A DNA stretch of 64,000 bases from Rallus limicola (lineage: Eukaryota; Chordata; Aves; Gruiformes; Rallidae). The position numbers and the translations under genes are program-made. The notes below the pieces were generated by a model. That model had not been told where the DNA came from and made no database searches. It saw only the letters and a program-made list of their open reading frames with translations. The stretch covers positions 22,383,083-22,447,082 of the forward strand of contig JAKCOZ010000008.1 of NCBI GenBank assembly GCA_022605955.1, read 5' to 3'. Below, one piece after another: positions 26,540 to 39,435 of the stretch (position 1 is its first letter; the number at the start of each line of letters is the position of its first letter).

Positions 26540-28340
26540 CGCCCCTAAAACACAATCTAATTTGTCAAAAACTGAATTTGTTTCTTACTGGTGAAATGAA
26601 AGTATTCTTCTGGTTCTCTTTAAAGTCATATTAAAATTAGGCAGTTTGGAATTTTCTCTTGAGATCTGCTTGTGAATTTTGCATTTGGGCACAAAAGAAA
26701 ATGTATTAGTTCCTAGTAAAAATTCTGCTAAAGCACAATGACAAACAGTGTTGTGCATAATTGGCAGCCACTTGCCATTTAGAGCTTGAATAGAACTGTT
26801 ATTTCAGATCATTAATAAGAACCTTGTGAGAACTGATTGCAACTTGCAAACTCTGCATCTGCTGTGACTGACTTTATGGTAAAAGCAAACTCTTTGAAAT
26901 GCTTTTGAGAAGTACAGCTGAAAAACACCGTGTAAGTGCTGATGTTGTTGCTGGCGTCACTTGAAGCCCCTCATTACAAATTGATTTGAAAAGAAAATTA
27001 CAAATAGCATGTGACAAAATGATAGTGTACTACAGGTTTAGTAGTGTTGAAATAAAATCTTTTGCTTGTTGTCATGCCATTCAATAGTTCAGATCAAGCT
27101 GAAGAAAAACTTTTGTATCTCAGCCCTAGAAAGGGAAAAGCTGGGGTGTGTAGATGTGTATTGCAAAGTGGTAGGGTAGAAACAGTCAGGTTTTATTCAT
27201 TCTAATGATAGGTTCTCTTTGTTTACAATTTTTTTTCCTTCTCACTGGAATTTGCAGCCACTGCCTCTCCCACAAAAGGCAGTTTTTTGCAAGTGCAGGT
27301 ACAGAATATGTTCTAAATTGTTTCTCAAGAACTTGTTGTGAACTGACCTTCTAGACTGTGCTGTGTAACATAAAGTGGGTCATGTAGAGCTTTGGTTAGA
27401 AAAGGAAAGATAAATTCAAAGGCTCTTGGTTATGTCCAGTTTATCAGAGGACCATGAAAAAAGGAAAAGAGACATGGCATGGCCATAAAATATAAATGAT
27501 TTGTAGAGTGTACTTCGTGGTAGCAGGATGAGGGACAGGAAGAATGAAAAATACTGAAGTGGGGACAGAGTGGTTGAGCTTTGACAGAGGTAGATCTCTC
27601 AGAGCATAGAGATCTTGTGGGAATCTGGGATGATGCAACATCATGAACAGTGGGGAAAAATGAATTCGTAGAGAAAAGTTAAGATGTTAGTATGACATGC
27701 TAGGGATTTGTATTTCTGTTGCTCTGTTATCTCTACTGGGCTGGTTATCGTGGGTTATTTGTATAGCACTTCGGGGATAGAGATGTTATTAAGCATCAAA
27801 TAGTTTGGGTGTGAATGTTGATCACTAGCCCAGAATAGCCCTCTAGCCTATGTAAAATTAACCCATTTCTCAGTTGACTGAGCTTGATACAACCCATTCC
27901 TGTATTGCAAAGCTCCACCTGAGTCTCTCAGTCTTACTTTCTGTTGCTGTTATACACATTGCGGTTTATTGTGTGTCAAGTAGAGGAAAACTAATTTCAT
28001 GTCTTGCAAATGGTGCTAATGCTGCAGGTCATGCAATCATGATCATCACTCACTGAAGTGTTAGAAGACCTAAGATGGTTTTAAAGAGGGATGAATCAGG
28101 ATGTTCAGCTGAGCATTAGTCACATTGGTATTTCTATGTCACCAAAAGTTACAAATGTAAGTGACCTGTCCCTAATTATGAGGAAGTGTATGTAGAATTT
28201 CTATATATTATGCTCAAAAGGAGTAGCGATGTCTGATGTAAGGAGTGGAAGAGTGGCTTTTCCCAGCACACAAAGAAATAGTGGAGAGTACTGGTTGCCA
28301 GCTGGCATGTTTACTGTGTTGTTAAGTTATGGATATTGTA

Positions 28341-28470
28341 TGTATTACATATATCGTACCACATTACATTATAGTAATATTATATATACTATTACTATAT
28401 ACACTAATATATATTACATATATATATTACATATATATAATATACATTACATATATATTAGTTATAATTA
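28341..28470. repeat. TA-rich compound microsatellite
   Basis: About 130 bp of almost pure A/T with recurrent TACATATATAT and ATATTA units. It reads as Tyr/Ile-rich in several frames, which explains the long open frame at 28229-28603. It is self-complementary and liable to slip. Confidence 0.85.
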
Positions 28471-28491
28471 TGAACAGAGACTTCTGTACTT

Positions 28492-28508
28492 TGTGTGTGT
28501 GTGTGTGT
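28492..28508. repeat. (TG)8 microsatellite
   Basis: Eight or so uninterrupted TG units, lying 20 bp after the TA-rich repeat. Confidence 0.9.
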
Positions 28509-30049
28509 TCTTACAGTCTGGTCCCTCAGATGTTATGTTATTTTTTGTGAAGCCTACACAGCCCTGCAAGGAGAGTATCTTTAGGAGCCAGTGGCCTGCA
28601 TAACTGAGATTGTTTTTGCATAAATCTGATGGAAGAGTATAGAGTAGGTTATTAAGAGTGTCTAAGTGATTGGCTATTGTGACATTCATCTGTCATTGCA
28701 ATAATTTCTCAAACATACCTCTAACCAGTATAGTGTCTGCTGCTGTGTGCTATGTGGTGAAGCAGCAGCCTGAAGCCTGGAAATGTATGAACATTGCTGT
28801 CGGAACTAGGAAAGTTACCTTACCATTGTGCTCAAGCAACAAGCAACCTTTCAGCCCTTCTCTTAATTAACTAAATACAGACCTTTCTGCACATCTGACT
28901 AGAAAATGGTTGTCAGTTCTTTGAATTCTTCTCTAAACTTTATCAAACCTATTAATACATTTGAAAAAGACCACCTGTGAAAACTGGCATTAGATGACTA
29001 AAATCTTGTATGAATACTAAATACAGTGTATTTGTGCATTTGAAGAGAGCAATTCCATGCAGTACACAAAGATTTAACAAGGGTTCTTGGCTCAGGTTTG
29101 AGGTTAGACATACTCAAAGGAGAACTTACATACACATTCTTAAAAATACAGGGAAATTAATGTTTGTAAGAACTTACTGGGATTTGTGGTTGCTTCCCAC
29201 CACTGGATGCTTTTGTATTGGTGTTGGATGATTTGCTAAATGATATGGTTTATTTCCAACAGGAACTAAACTGGAAAAACCTTGGTCCTTTTTATGTTAA
29301 CTGATCACAGTAGTGTTTCTCCATGTATAGAATATCAATACATATTAGCAGTAGTTTTCTGTCTATAATATGTTTTGGAAATGATGGAGAGCATATGGCT
29401 TTTCAATGATGAGAATATTCTAGGAGTGATTGGATATTTTTTTATGTGTAAGGTGCCTGAGGGCATTTCTGTTCTCAGATCATGCGTCATGCACAGGCAG
29501 AGGGAATTTAGTATAGTGTCATTTCAGCTGAAATTAGTAGCATTGGAAGTAGAAATTTCCTTCTGTGGCAAACGAGTGTTACTTTTGTGTGGTTTTATGT
29601 TGTTTTTTGTCAGCACAGCTGAATGTTGATTCATTAGTATTTCAAAAGAAGGAAGAAGTAAGCATATCTAGCTATCAATGAGTGCAGGGCTTAGTGGTTG
29701 GTGTGATGATGGGAAATCGTGTGTATTTCACAAACCATATGGAAGAGAGTCAGGAGAAAACCAGCTGTGCATTAAGAAAAACGTGAGGGGTTTTTGGTTT
29801 GGTTTGGCTGTTGTAGAGGGATTTTTTTGTCACTGACTTGCTCTGTCAGGAAACTACTTTCAAGCATCTCATCCATTCTTATGCTCAGTTTAATACCTGT
29901 CAATGTATCTTAGATTTTGGAGGAGTTTTAAAAAGGGTTTTTCCATCAAATGGTCTTTTCAGCCGTATCCATGATTCCTAATTTTTTTTTAAAGTTCTTG
30001 TGACATTTTTGGTGCTTCCTTGACACAAACAATAGTAATCTATTTTTCT

Positions 30050-30065
30050 ATCTTTCTTTCTTTCT
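30050..30065. repeat. (CTTT)n microsatellite
   Basis: Four tandem cttt/tttc units within a T-rich tract. Short and unremarkable. Confidence 0.8.
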
Positions 30066-30744
30066 AATGAAACCATCACTCAGTGAGGTGCAAAGAAATT
30101 CAGGTAGTAATGAGATTAAAAAATGACTTTATGATGTGTTCCTGCTCTTCCATGAAAATACGTTTAAAACATATTTTATTAAAAATGTCAGGAGGGCAGA
30201 TTTTTGTGAAGACGTATGAAAAACAAATATTAGCTGTGATCAGAAAAGATATTTCTCAAGACTTGAAGATCATTCAACTTTTTTTCGATACAAAAAATCA
30301 GGTTTAATAAATGCTTAGTGACATATGAGGATAAAATTGAAGAACCTCAGTTGGACACATTAGTGGGTTGCGCCAAAGATTTGGCTTAGTTTTATTCATT
30401 TTAATTTATCCCTCTTTTTCTGTTTCAATATATTTTTTTTTCCATTGGTTGGTTTCACATATGGGAAAGGAGAGGCTGCATTATGATCTAGCCTGAACTG
30501 GTGCTGTGGAATAGGCCATTCTACCCTGAATTAATTTCTGCTTCCAAATCAGTAGTGAGTTTTGGAATATATTTAAAAAAAAAATTAAAATTCCATTCTT
30601 AATCTGAAAACATCTTCTGATACCCCTACAAACACCTATTGTATTCTTTGATGTATTTTATCAGTGTTTAATTGTCTTCACCATTATAAACCTGTGCCTC
30701 ATTTCTAACCTGCATGCATTTATCTCTTATTTTTGTCCTGGTAG

Positions 30745-31100
30745 ATTTTGTTATACCTTTGAGAAGAATTCTGATAATAAATTCTTCCCTCCTCACCATG
30801 TAGTGGGCTATAGATTGTCATCCAGTGACCCTTCATTCTTCTCTTTGACAAAATAAATAGATAGACCTCTATAAATCTTTTATTAGTAGTGATGTTTTTC
30901 AATTTTGTCGTCATGCTTGTGGTTCTCTCTTGAACCCATTTGTGAATGTCTTTGAAATGTTGGCAGCACAACTGGACACAGTGATTTAGTGGCAGTCACA
31001 GCAGTAGTACAGCCTCCCTATTCCTTCTTGATATTTCCCAGATTATATATAAACCATTATCTATATTATCCTATGCAGCTGTGATCCACTGTGATACTGT
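30745..31100 (-). mobile_element. Ancient CR1/L3-like LINE remnant
   Basis: On + the order of landmarks matches the reverse complement of old amniote CR1 3' regions. These are: tagacctctataaatctttt, a TTCTCTCTTGAACCC block, a CTTTGAAATGT block, caactggacacagtgattt, CAGCAGTAGTACAG, CCTCCCTATTCCTTCTTGAT and TGTGATCCACTGTGAT. Divergence is high and the edges are vague; similarity may continue to about 31260. It has no usable open frame. Confidence 0.65.
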
Positions 31101-31994
31101 TTGTCAAGCTAATTGCTTCCAAGAATAAAATTGCATCCTGGTTTTTTTTGTTCCTGGGTGTGACCTTCCATTGAAAACCCCATAAAATAGGTTTGGTGGA
31201 AGCTCTGACTAACCTGCCACTCTCCGTTCTTTGTGCCCTGAACAAAGTCTTGTACTTGCTCCCATACATACGTTGCATTTACATGGAGATAGCAGTGAGG
31301 TTTTGTGGCATCCTCCCTGCAGGCATTTGATGACATGCCATTCAAAATTCAAGATGGATGAAACAGGCAGTTCTTAATTTGCTCTGAATCAAAATTTTAC
31401 TTGGTAGGTTTGAAACACAAAGCAAAAATGTAAAGCCTGTGACACAGGGGAAGTAAAACATGCAGAGAAGCAAGAGACCAGTTAAGAAAAGGACAGCAGA
31501 ATGCAGCCAGACATGGATTTCAAGGACCAAAACTACTTCTTAGACTCCTGCACTTTAGAAGTTTGGTTCCATTTTTCTGAAAACATTTTATAACCTTTTT
31601 TAAAGGGAACCTAGGTTCTTTGCTTTAGATCACTGTCCATTTGAGATTCTAATTAAAAAACAATTTATGTCTTTAGGCTTCTAATCTATTTTTCCTTTGT
31701 CCACTTTGCCCAGTGGTAAAGAAAAAAATCATTACTAAAATAAGGTAAAAAGAAGGTTATTTTTTTAAAGCACTTTTTGAAAATCATGAAGGTTTTATTC
31801 TATTAAAAACCCAGGATACATTAATTTTTTAAAGCTCTTTAAAGCATTTCCTATGCTTTGATTAAAATTTTCAATGTATGGCTGTTTTTTTCAAGAACTT
31901 AAAATGTTATTTGAAAAAAAAATTTTGATGGAAACAAAATCCCCCAGTAGTGTTTTCAGTTTAAAAAGGATGGAGGGATGGAATTGTACGTGGT

Positions 31995-32040
31995 GTTTTT
32001 TTTTGTTTTTGTTTTGTTTTGTTTATGGTTTTTGTTTGTT
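31995..32040. repeat. TTTTG-rich simple repeat
   Basis: Imperfect (TTTTG)n with TTTG variants over about 45 bp. Confidence 0.8.
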
Positions 32041-32612
32041 GGCTTGCTTTTCTTTTTAAAGGTGTTCTAGACTTGTGAGCCTAGAAAGGATGATGATGAT
32101 GTCCACCAGTTACTCTTTCTGTTTAATGTTTAACTGGTATGCATAGTGTATTTGTATTTATATATATGTAAATACATATACATGCTTAACCCTCTACTCA
32201 GAGCAGTTTGTTACAAATGCATACAGCATACAGGTCGATATGCTGCCCCTGTAGCATGCAAAGCATTTCCATGCCATGCAAATCAATAGTATTCTATTAC
32301 AGTGATAGCCTGAGGAACATGGAGCAACAAAGACATCCTAATGATACTCCTAGGGTCGTGTCCGCTATTGAGGCAATCCTCAGAGACTGCAAGTGAGCTG
32401 ATGGCTTGTTTTGAAATTATAATCTAAACCAGAGGTTTGGACATTATGGAATTCCACTAATTACTGTGTAGGCTTCAGGGCTCCTGAAAGTGCAGGAAAC
32501 TGTGTAATTGTGTAGGCAAGCAGAAAATAGGACAGGCAGATGTACTGACCTCTTCTTGTCTGAATCTGATTATCTGTTTTTTGACCTCATCCTTCTATTT
32601 GATGAAGTCTGT

Positions 32613-32654
32613 CATTATTGTGTATTTTACAGACATTATTGTGTATTTTACACA
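32613..32654. repeat. 21-bp tandem duplication
   Basis: cattattgtgtattttaca is followed by two bases and then repeated immediately with the same spacing. The two copies (32613-32633, 32634-32654) differ at one base. Confidence 0.85.
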
Positions 32655-33381
32655 AAGGTAATTTTTAAAAATATTATTTTACTTTTTGTATTATTGAGAC
32701 ACACTTGGACTAGTCACTCAGGGAAAAAAAAGAAGATACCTCAGTGTTAAAGAAATCATTCCAGGTGTAAAGTGTTGAGGGGCACTACGTTCTGTTAAGG
32801 ATGTCATGAAAGTAAGAGTGTCCGGTGATGTTTGCTGATACTGCAGTCTCCTGTGGAATATGCTGTTTAAGATGTAGAGACTATGTAAAGAAGCAGATCT
32901 CCTTAAAGCAAAACAGCCACAAGATTCTCTCCCCACCCCAATAAAAAAACCAACCAAACCACCCCTTAACCCAACCACCAAAGCAAAACCTAAGGAATGT
33001 AAAAAACACAGCATTAAACAAATTTAGGCACTGTTTTTGGGAATCATGGTAATTCATTTTAATTTCTTTGATAATTCGTCCAACAAATGCTTGTTGTGGG
33101 AGGTTGTCAGGTTGTCAAATGTTGGGCTGTAAAACATGACTGCTGTGGATTATATATCTTTTTTTCCATTGCTCTATTATTGACTGGCAGTTAAGGAGAA
33201 GTGGTAGCCTAGGTCAGAATCGTGATGCAGTTTTAAGCTTTGCTCTTTTTGACATAAACTTTGTGCCTTAGCCAATCAATTATTTAATCTTGAAAGATAA
33301 TTTTACAGGAAATTGCATGTGGAAAATGGGTAAGTACTACTTTTGTCTTCTGGTGAAAAAATACCCATTTCTCATATCACA

Positions 33382-33503
33382 TCTAAACCCCTCCGCCCCC
33401 ACCGGTGCAACTTGAGGTCATTTCCTCTTGTCATATCTCTTTTTACTTGGGAGAAGAGACTGACACACGCCTGGCTATAACCTTTTTCCAAGTAGTATCA
33501 AGT
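33382..33503 (-). mobile_element. CR1 fragment, inverted 5' part of one insertion
   Basis: tgcaacttgaggtcatttcc, then tttacttgggagaagagact and ggctataacctttttccaag, is the reverse complement of the CR1 ORF2 tail region. In CR1 that region lies directly 5' of the segment found at 33504-33703. It abuts that segment in the opposite orientation. Confidence 0.85.
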
Positions 33504-33703
33504 AGAAAAATTTCACCGAAAGCATTGTCAACCATTGGAACAGGCTGCCCAGGGAAGTGGTTGAGGCACTGTCCCTGGATTTATTTAAATGTGTAGCTGT
33601 TGTTACTTAGGAACATGTTTAGTTGAGGACTTGGCAGTGTTAGGTTTGTGGTTGGAATTGATGATCTTAAAGGTCTTTTCCAGCCTAAATGATCCTATGA
33701 TCA
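33504..33703 (+). mobile_element. CR1 3' end, sense orientation, partner of the inverted fragment
   Basis: Contains aaatttcaccgaaagcattg, the GGAACAGGCTGCCCAGGGAAG block, CCCTGGATTTATTTAAA, GACTTGGCAGTGTTAGGTT, GATGATCTTAAAGGTCTTTTC and the terminal cctaaatgatcctatgatca. All are in CR1 order on the + strand and end at the typical CR1 3' tail. Confidence 0.93.
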
Positions 33704-36700
33704 TGGAAATTGCAAATTGTACTGGCTGTGTGCAGCAGTTCGGTCTGTATCAGAGCTCCTCTCCAGGAGTAATGTTGGACTTGAGTCTTTTCCTACCTAC
33801 AGCCAGGTTCTAGATCCTTCTGAATATGGGAAAAAAGAGTGATTTACGGCAGCATTTAGGCACTGTATGTATTACTGTATATAATATCAGATTGAGAATT
33901 TGAATATGCCAGTGTTGTTATGAATGCTTGCAATTAGACATATGTATTTGTTATTCAGACCTTGAATATGCAGCTTTTAAAATACTTGAAAGGGGAACTA
34001 GTAAAACAGTCATATGAATTCTAGTATCTTCTACCCTAAAAGGCATTTAATGCTTGGTAAGTTTTCCCATTTTTTGTGTAGCACCTCATTTATGCCACTC
34101 ATAAATATTGGACCTGAAAATCATAACTGGTTCCCTTAGATCAACATTGTTGTGTTGCTATCTATCTAGGATTTAAAATTCACTGGTCAGAGGTCTAGGA
34201 TGTGATTTTTTGATGACTACTCTAAATATTAGCCTTGAAAGTTAATACTAGAGCAATTGTGTTACTAAAACTGTGCTAGAAAAATGTGGGAAATTGATTT
34301 TCCTGATGGGAATTACTGATTTTGAATTAAAAAAGAAAAGGCTGCTCAATTTCCCCCCCCCCATTGTCAACATGCCAAACATGATCAATAATTTTCTTGA
34401 ATCTGGAGTTGGCTCTTTATTATTTCTGACAGGACCTGCAAATAAATCTTAAGATGCATTGATGAAAGCACTTCATTAAAAGTTGATGCTTTGCTAAAAT
34501 GATGTGACTGATTCTCAAATAGTAGCTGAAAAGGGATACAGGGATTTGATCACTCATTCATTAAAGCAATCATCAAAAAAAGGACAAACAAAAAAAAGAT
34601 AAATTGCTTATTTCCCCTAAGTGGTCTATTAAATCACCAGAGCATTGCCGCTGCACAGAGGATTTTTTTAAAATATCCATTATATTCTTCTGTTTGCAAC
34701 ATTCACGGGCTGTATAAAAAAAGCATGGTTGTGGTTTTTCTGCATGGGAGGTCAGCTGTAAAGGGGGTGACAGGCAGTTACATACTTGTCCTAGTGTAAG
34801 AACAAAGGTTGGCCTCCGCAGAGTGCTTGAATGTAGAACGACGGTGTAACACAGCTGCAGAGACCACAGAAAGCCATTTCCCTCCCAAATGAAAAACACA
34901 CCTATATTGATGGATCAGGGTGAAGATGCTTTGTGTGAAATAATGCCAGTGACAGTTGCGTATTTTTGGTTTGCTTATGTCTGTAGACTCAGTTCTGCAC
35001 CCGAAATTGTCTTCTCAAATTATTCCAGTACCACACAGGATATTAAACAGCCTATAAAGCATTTTGGGCATTCTTGCAGAAAAGACCCAATCAGAGTGAG
35101 AAACAACATTCCATTTATGACAGTCTGTTATATGAATCCAGACTTCATTTGGAGTTACCCATTGAGAGCTTCCTTTTATCTGTCATATGACAAGCAGGTT
35201 TATTTATAGCTGGGTTTACGCAAGCCATGCATTTGTATGTTTTTGTCGCTTCTACTAATAGCTTTTTCACAAACCTCACTGTGGCTGGAGCACTTCCCCA
35301 GGCTTGGTGGAACATCTTCAGATTTTGGGAGAGGACAGATATTCCCTAACTGATCTCGATGGACTTGCTGTACAGTGGCGGCTCATTAGGCAAGATAGCT
35401 GCAATATCCATACCTCTGAGACTGCTAATATTAATTTTCACAGGCTGCTTCTCTGCTTTCTGTGGCCCATTTATTTTGTGCAGTTTATACAGCTTGTGTT
35501 TCCCAGGTCTTTGCCAGTTTTCTCCCTGGTGTATCGTCTCATTTCACTCTGTGTATGTATCAGACTTTTCAAACCTAGTCACATTTTTTTCCCCCAATAA
35601 AAAGAGCCTTTTTCAATTTATTCCTCCCACGTATTTTTTAATTAAAATTTATTTTTAATTGTAGCTAGTAACATAAAAACACTCAATTTAAAAAAGAAAT
35701 TTCAAATAATGACCATCAGATACCATGTAGTTTAGTGAATAAAACTAAGGGTAATGAATTTTTATATGGAGAGTCAGTGTTGTCTTCAGTACTTGTTTGC
35801 TACTCAATAATGCAGAATTTCCAGGAAATACTTTTAAGAAGTGTTGAATCAAACATAGTGTTGTAACCTGGGATAGAAGGTGAAGAGAAATCAGTAAGTA
35901 GCTCTCAATGCTTCCTCATCTTTCAAACTATTTACTGTAACATTATATAAAAATAATCATGCTACATCTTGTTACTGGATTAGTGTTTTGATGCATCTGA
36001 AATAATTTTGTTTCAGATGAGGGAGGCAGGACTTCTGGGTTAACATCCTATCTAGTGTAGAAGTGAGTGATTTCTGATATGAGAAATAAAGCATGTAATT
36101 TTCCTTTATTTATTTAGACAGAAAGAGACTGAGACAATAAACCTTTATGGATGAAATGAGGAATAATATAAAAACATATTTAATACTTGATTTAAGACAC
36201 CAGGGAAAAAACCCATCCAACCCACAGTACTAAAAACTGAGAATAAATGAGAAAAACCCCACAAATGCATAGTAAAATATGTTCAAATCTGAGACTGAAG
36301 TAGAGAAAGAATGGGGAATCCCAAGATTTCCTTTCTAAAGGCTAGACTAAAAAATAAATATAGTAGGGGTGAATTTCAAGAATGTGGTGGAGTAACTTCC
36401 AATTACAGAAGAAATATTCAATACAGAATACGTAAGAAAGAATAAACAATCTCTGTACTACTCAGTACAGAAATGAGAAAAGTTGAAGACAAAACTCTTA
36501 TCTGGGGGACTGATATTTGCGATGACTGAGATCTTTCTGTGGTATCTGGTTTTCATGTTCCACAGATTCCATCTCCTCTTATATGCTGGAAGCAATAAAT
36601 ACATTTCCTGCCTTGGGAACTAGTGGCAAAACAACTTTGAGGCAAGCCAACTCATGGTCATATTTAAGAGTTATAAACTGGTGGTTTTGAGTGGGGTTTA

Positions 36701-39435
36701 GTTGGTGTGGTGCAAAATGCAACGTACAGGTCGGTGATATTTGGATAAGCAGTATTTAATGACCAATGGCTGATACTGTTGCCCTTCCTTGTACCAGATA
36801 ATGACATTATTTTTGAGTTGCCCAACTGCAACAGATTAAAATACTTTCAGGTTGAAGACATATCTGGTGTGATATAATTGGCAGTCTTGTACAATGAGTC
36901 AGATGTTTTGGTCTTTGTCAGGAAATAGTATCAGAACTGCATGATTGCTAGGGGGGCACCCCAGCCCGACATCATAGTTTTTGGATGAAGCTTTAGATTT
37001 TCTACTGTTTTCTAGACATGTTGTACTGCGGCATATGGCTTGCTTCTATGCCTACTGAAGTCAAGATTGCCAGTGAATGGTGGAAAAAGCCAGTGGAAAA
37101 TGCCTCAAAAGTATCAGTTTCATTATGGTAAATTGAATTTGTTGACCAAAAATTAGATTTATAATTGTTTGCTTCAATCTTAGTTACAGAGACACTGGTG
37201 TCTCTGTGGATCAATTTCACTACATTCTTTCTAACGTGCTGTAAAAAAGATATATTACCCAAATTTTAAGCCAAAGTTGGAAGATAAGCTCTTGGCAATA
37301 TAGAAAAAAAGAATCCAAATTTAAATTGCAATAAAAAAACCTGGACACTAGATCTTGCTAATTTGCATAATATTTTTGTTGTTCTTAAAGTGCTTGCTTT
37401 CTCGAGTATCCCAATTGCCTTTTTTTTCCACTTTTAACCCTGAGCTGTTTCTTTGTATTGAAGTTATTGTGGCTGTTAAATAGGGCAAGAAGAAATTTTT
37501 TCTTCTTGTAGCTCGAAGTGGGGTAGTTTAGTTTTAAGTTTCTTTTATGGGAGACTGCTATCAATCTGTGTGGTTTGCTCAAGCTGTGGTTAGGTTCAGC
37601 ACTTTATTCTTGGACAATGCCACAGAACTCTGGGGTTTGGCTCAGGTGTAAGCTACTACATCTTAAAAACCCCTTTCAAATGAAGAAGCCCTTACTTCAC
37701 AGAATCTCAAACCTGGCTGCTATTTACAAATCTGTTTTTCTTGTGTAGCAAGAATGCTTGCTAGCGTTGCGTTTGCTTCTTACAACAGCACCTATGCTTC
37801 CTGAGAGCCTTAAAAACACACTAGAAGTGCCAGATCACTGTCCTCCTGTGCCAATACTAAATATACATTTTTCCGCATGAGTCAACTGAGTGAAGATCAG
37901 ATGTTTTAAAAAGGGTTTGATTTTAATTTGCCCAAATGCTGCTCTGCTAAAAGATTTTTGGTGACCTCACAGCTTAAAGTGACTGAAAATTTGTCCTTTT
38001 ACCTTTTAAATGACCCAGCTGCTCTGCACAGCTTTGTGAACTAGGGTTATCATTTTTCTGTTAAAATTTTTGTGAATTGATTTTTTTACTCATATGATAA
38101 TTGCACAGACCTTAGGATAACCCTGTTGGTACGTCTCTGTGGCTACAATTTGCTCACTGCATTTCTAGGATATGAAAGTGCTGTTAAACTAGATCAGCAG
38201 TCCATAGTATGCTAGGATAAAAGGAAAAAGCCTCTGTTCAGGTGCAACATCATTATGTTTTCTCTCTGCAGTTCTGAAACAAATGTGCTGTGTGGCTTGT
38301 TTCTTCCTGCAACCTCTGTCTTCTTGTAGCCAGCCCTAGCAGCACCAGCACAATGTAGCTTCTTAGGCTCCTTCTAGCAGGAATTTGTCATCCCGAAAAG
38401 AATAGGGATAGAATTTGCCAGTATGTTTAGGCTACATGGGCAGCTTGTGCTGGAGGAACAGCCATATCTTCCCTGTCATGCCATTGGGATGCTATGTGGG
38501 GTTTGTGGATGTTATGTGGGATCTATAATTCCCATCTTCTGTGAGCATCAAGGAGACTCCTTGATGGAGTTGGAAGCTCATCCATAAGATATGGATGAGA
38601 TTGTTCTTGCAAAAGTGCTGGTAACCAATAAAGTGAAGTCACTCCATTTGCCACAGTGCAGCAAAGCGGGAAAGGTTTGTGTTGCTTATCAGTCATCACA
38701 GATCTGAGCTCCAGGGTGAGTATTAGGGTGCAGTATTCAGAAACTGGTGGCCACAAGGCACAATGTAAATCATTATTTAGCTGCTTCTGTGTGAGTATTC
38801 GGGTTCAGGATGATATTCTTGCATGAATATCTGTTGTGATTGGAGAAGCTAGAGCTCCGTCTTCAATATGTCATAATTCCTTGACCCTGTTGTCATATCT
38901 GAGTGTTAGCTAATGTGCTTTTGTCCTGATCTCCTTTAACACGCTGTGAGACAGCACCTTTCTCCATGATGATCTGACGCTAGCACTGCTGTGCTGACCC
39001 TTGGTGTGCTGTCATCACAGTGTATGTGGAAGGGCCGTAATTCAAAATTAAAGGGAGGGTGGTGGAGAAGATAGATGCTAGCTTCAAGAAGACGACATCA
39101 TTCAGGGAACAATTTTTATCTAAGGTTAATGAAAGATCAGTCACAGTATCTATCAGCTGAAGCAAGATCAAAGTAATCTGTTATGCACTGAGATTTATAA
39201 CTCCATTCCTGAGCTGCCATGATGTACTGGTGATGTACTTGCAACATTGTGGTAGTGTTTGTTTATTTACACAGATATCCTCTGTGGGCCAGGGATATGC
39301 TCTGTTCTTGGATGATAACTAAAGGTTTGGGTAGAGAGAAGGAAGTGAGAAAAAGCATCTAATACTCACAAAGAGGTAATGCTTGTAGCTATGGCTGAGG
39401 GAACAGGAAAGATAATGGTCCCTGTAGCTGTGGTG
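33704..39435. other. Non-coding stretch, no gene recognised
   Basis: AT-rich unique sequence with a C10 run (about 34353) and a near-perfect 22-bp palindrome (37186-37207). Also present is a short near-repeat of 'ggatg.tatgtggg' near 38487-38520. No splice-supported exon was recognised. Non-coding 5' exons of OSBPL6 could be hidden here or further left, and cannot be called from sequence alone. Confidence 0.6.
37186..37207. repeat. Near-perfect palindrome, 10-bp arms, 2-bp spacer
   Basis: acagagacac (37186-37195), spacer tg, then gtgtctctgt (37198-37207), which is the exact reverse complement of the first arm. It could be a dyad protein-binding site or chance. Confidence 0.7.

Larger units (their letters stand above)
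26540..30744. other. Non-coding stretch, no gene recognised
   Basis: AT-rich, with a long TA-rich compound repeat (28341-28470), a TG microsatellite (28492-28508) and a CTTT run near 30050. Open frames here are short or consist of the repeat itself. Confidence 0.6.
31101..33381. other. Non-coding stretch, no gene recognised
   Basis: AT-rich sequence with a TTTTG-rich tract (31995-32040) and a 21-bp tandem duplication (32613-32654). No gene or RNA signal was recognised. Confidence 0.6.

Noticed and set aside
28229..28603. 124-codon Tyr/Ile-rich frame
   Set aside because: It is mostly translation of the TA-rich microsatellite.
37692..37711. ttcacagaatctcaaacctg as another CR1 tail
   Set aside because: Only the first ten bases match and no CR1 sequence follows; likely chance.
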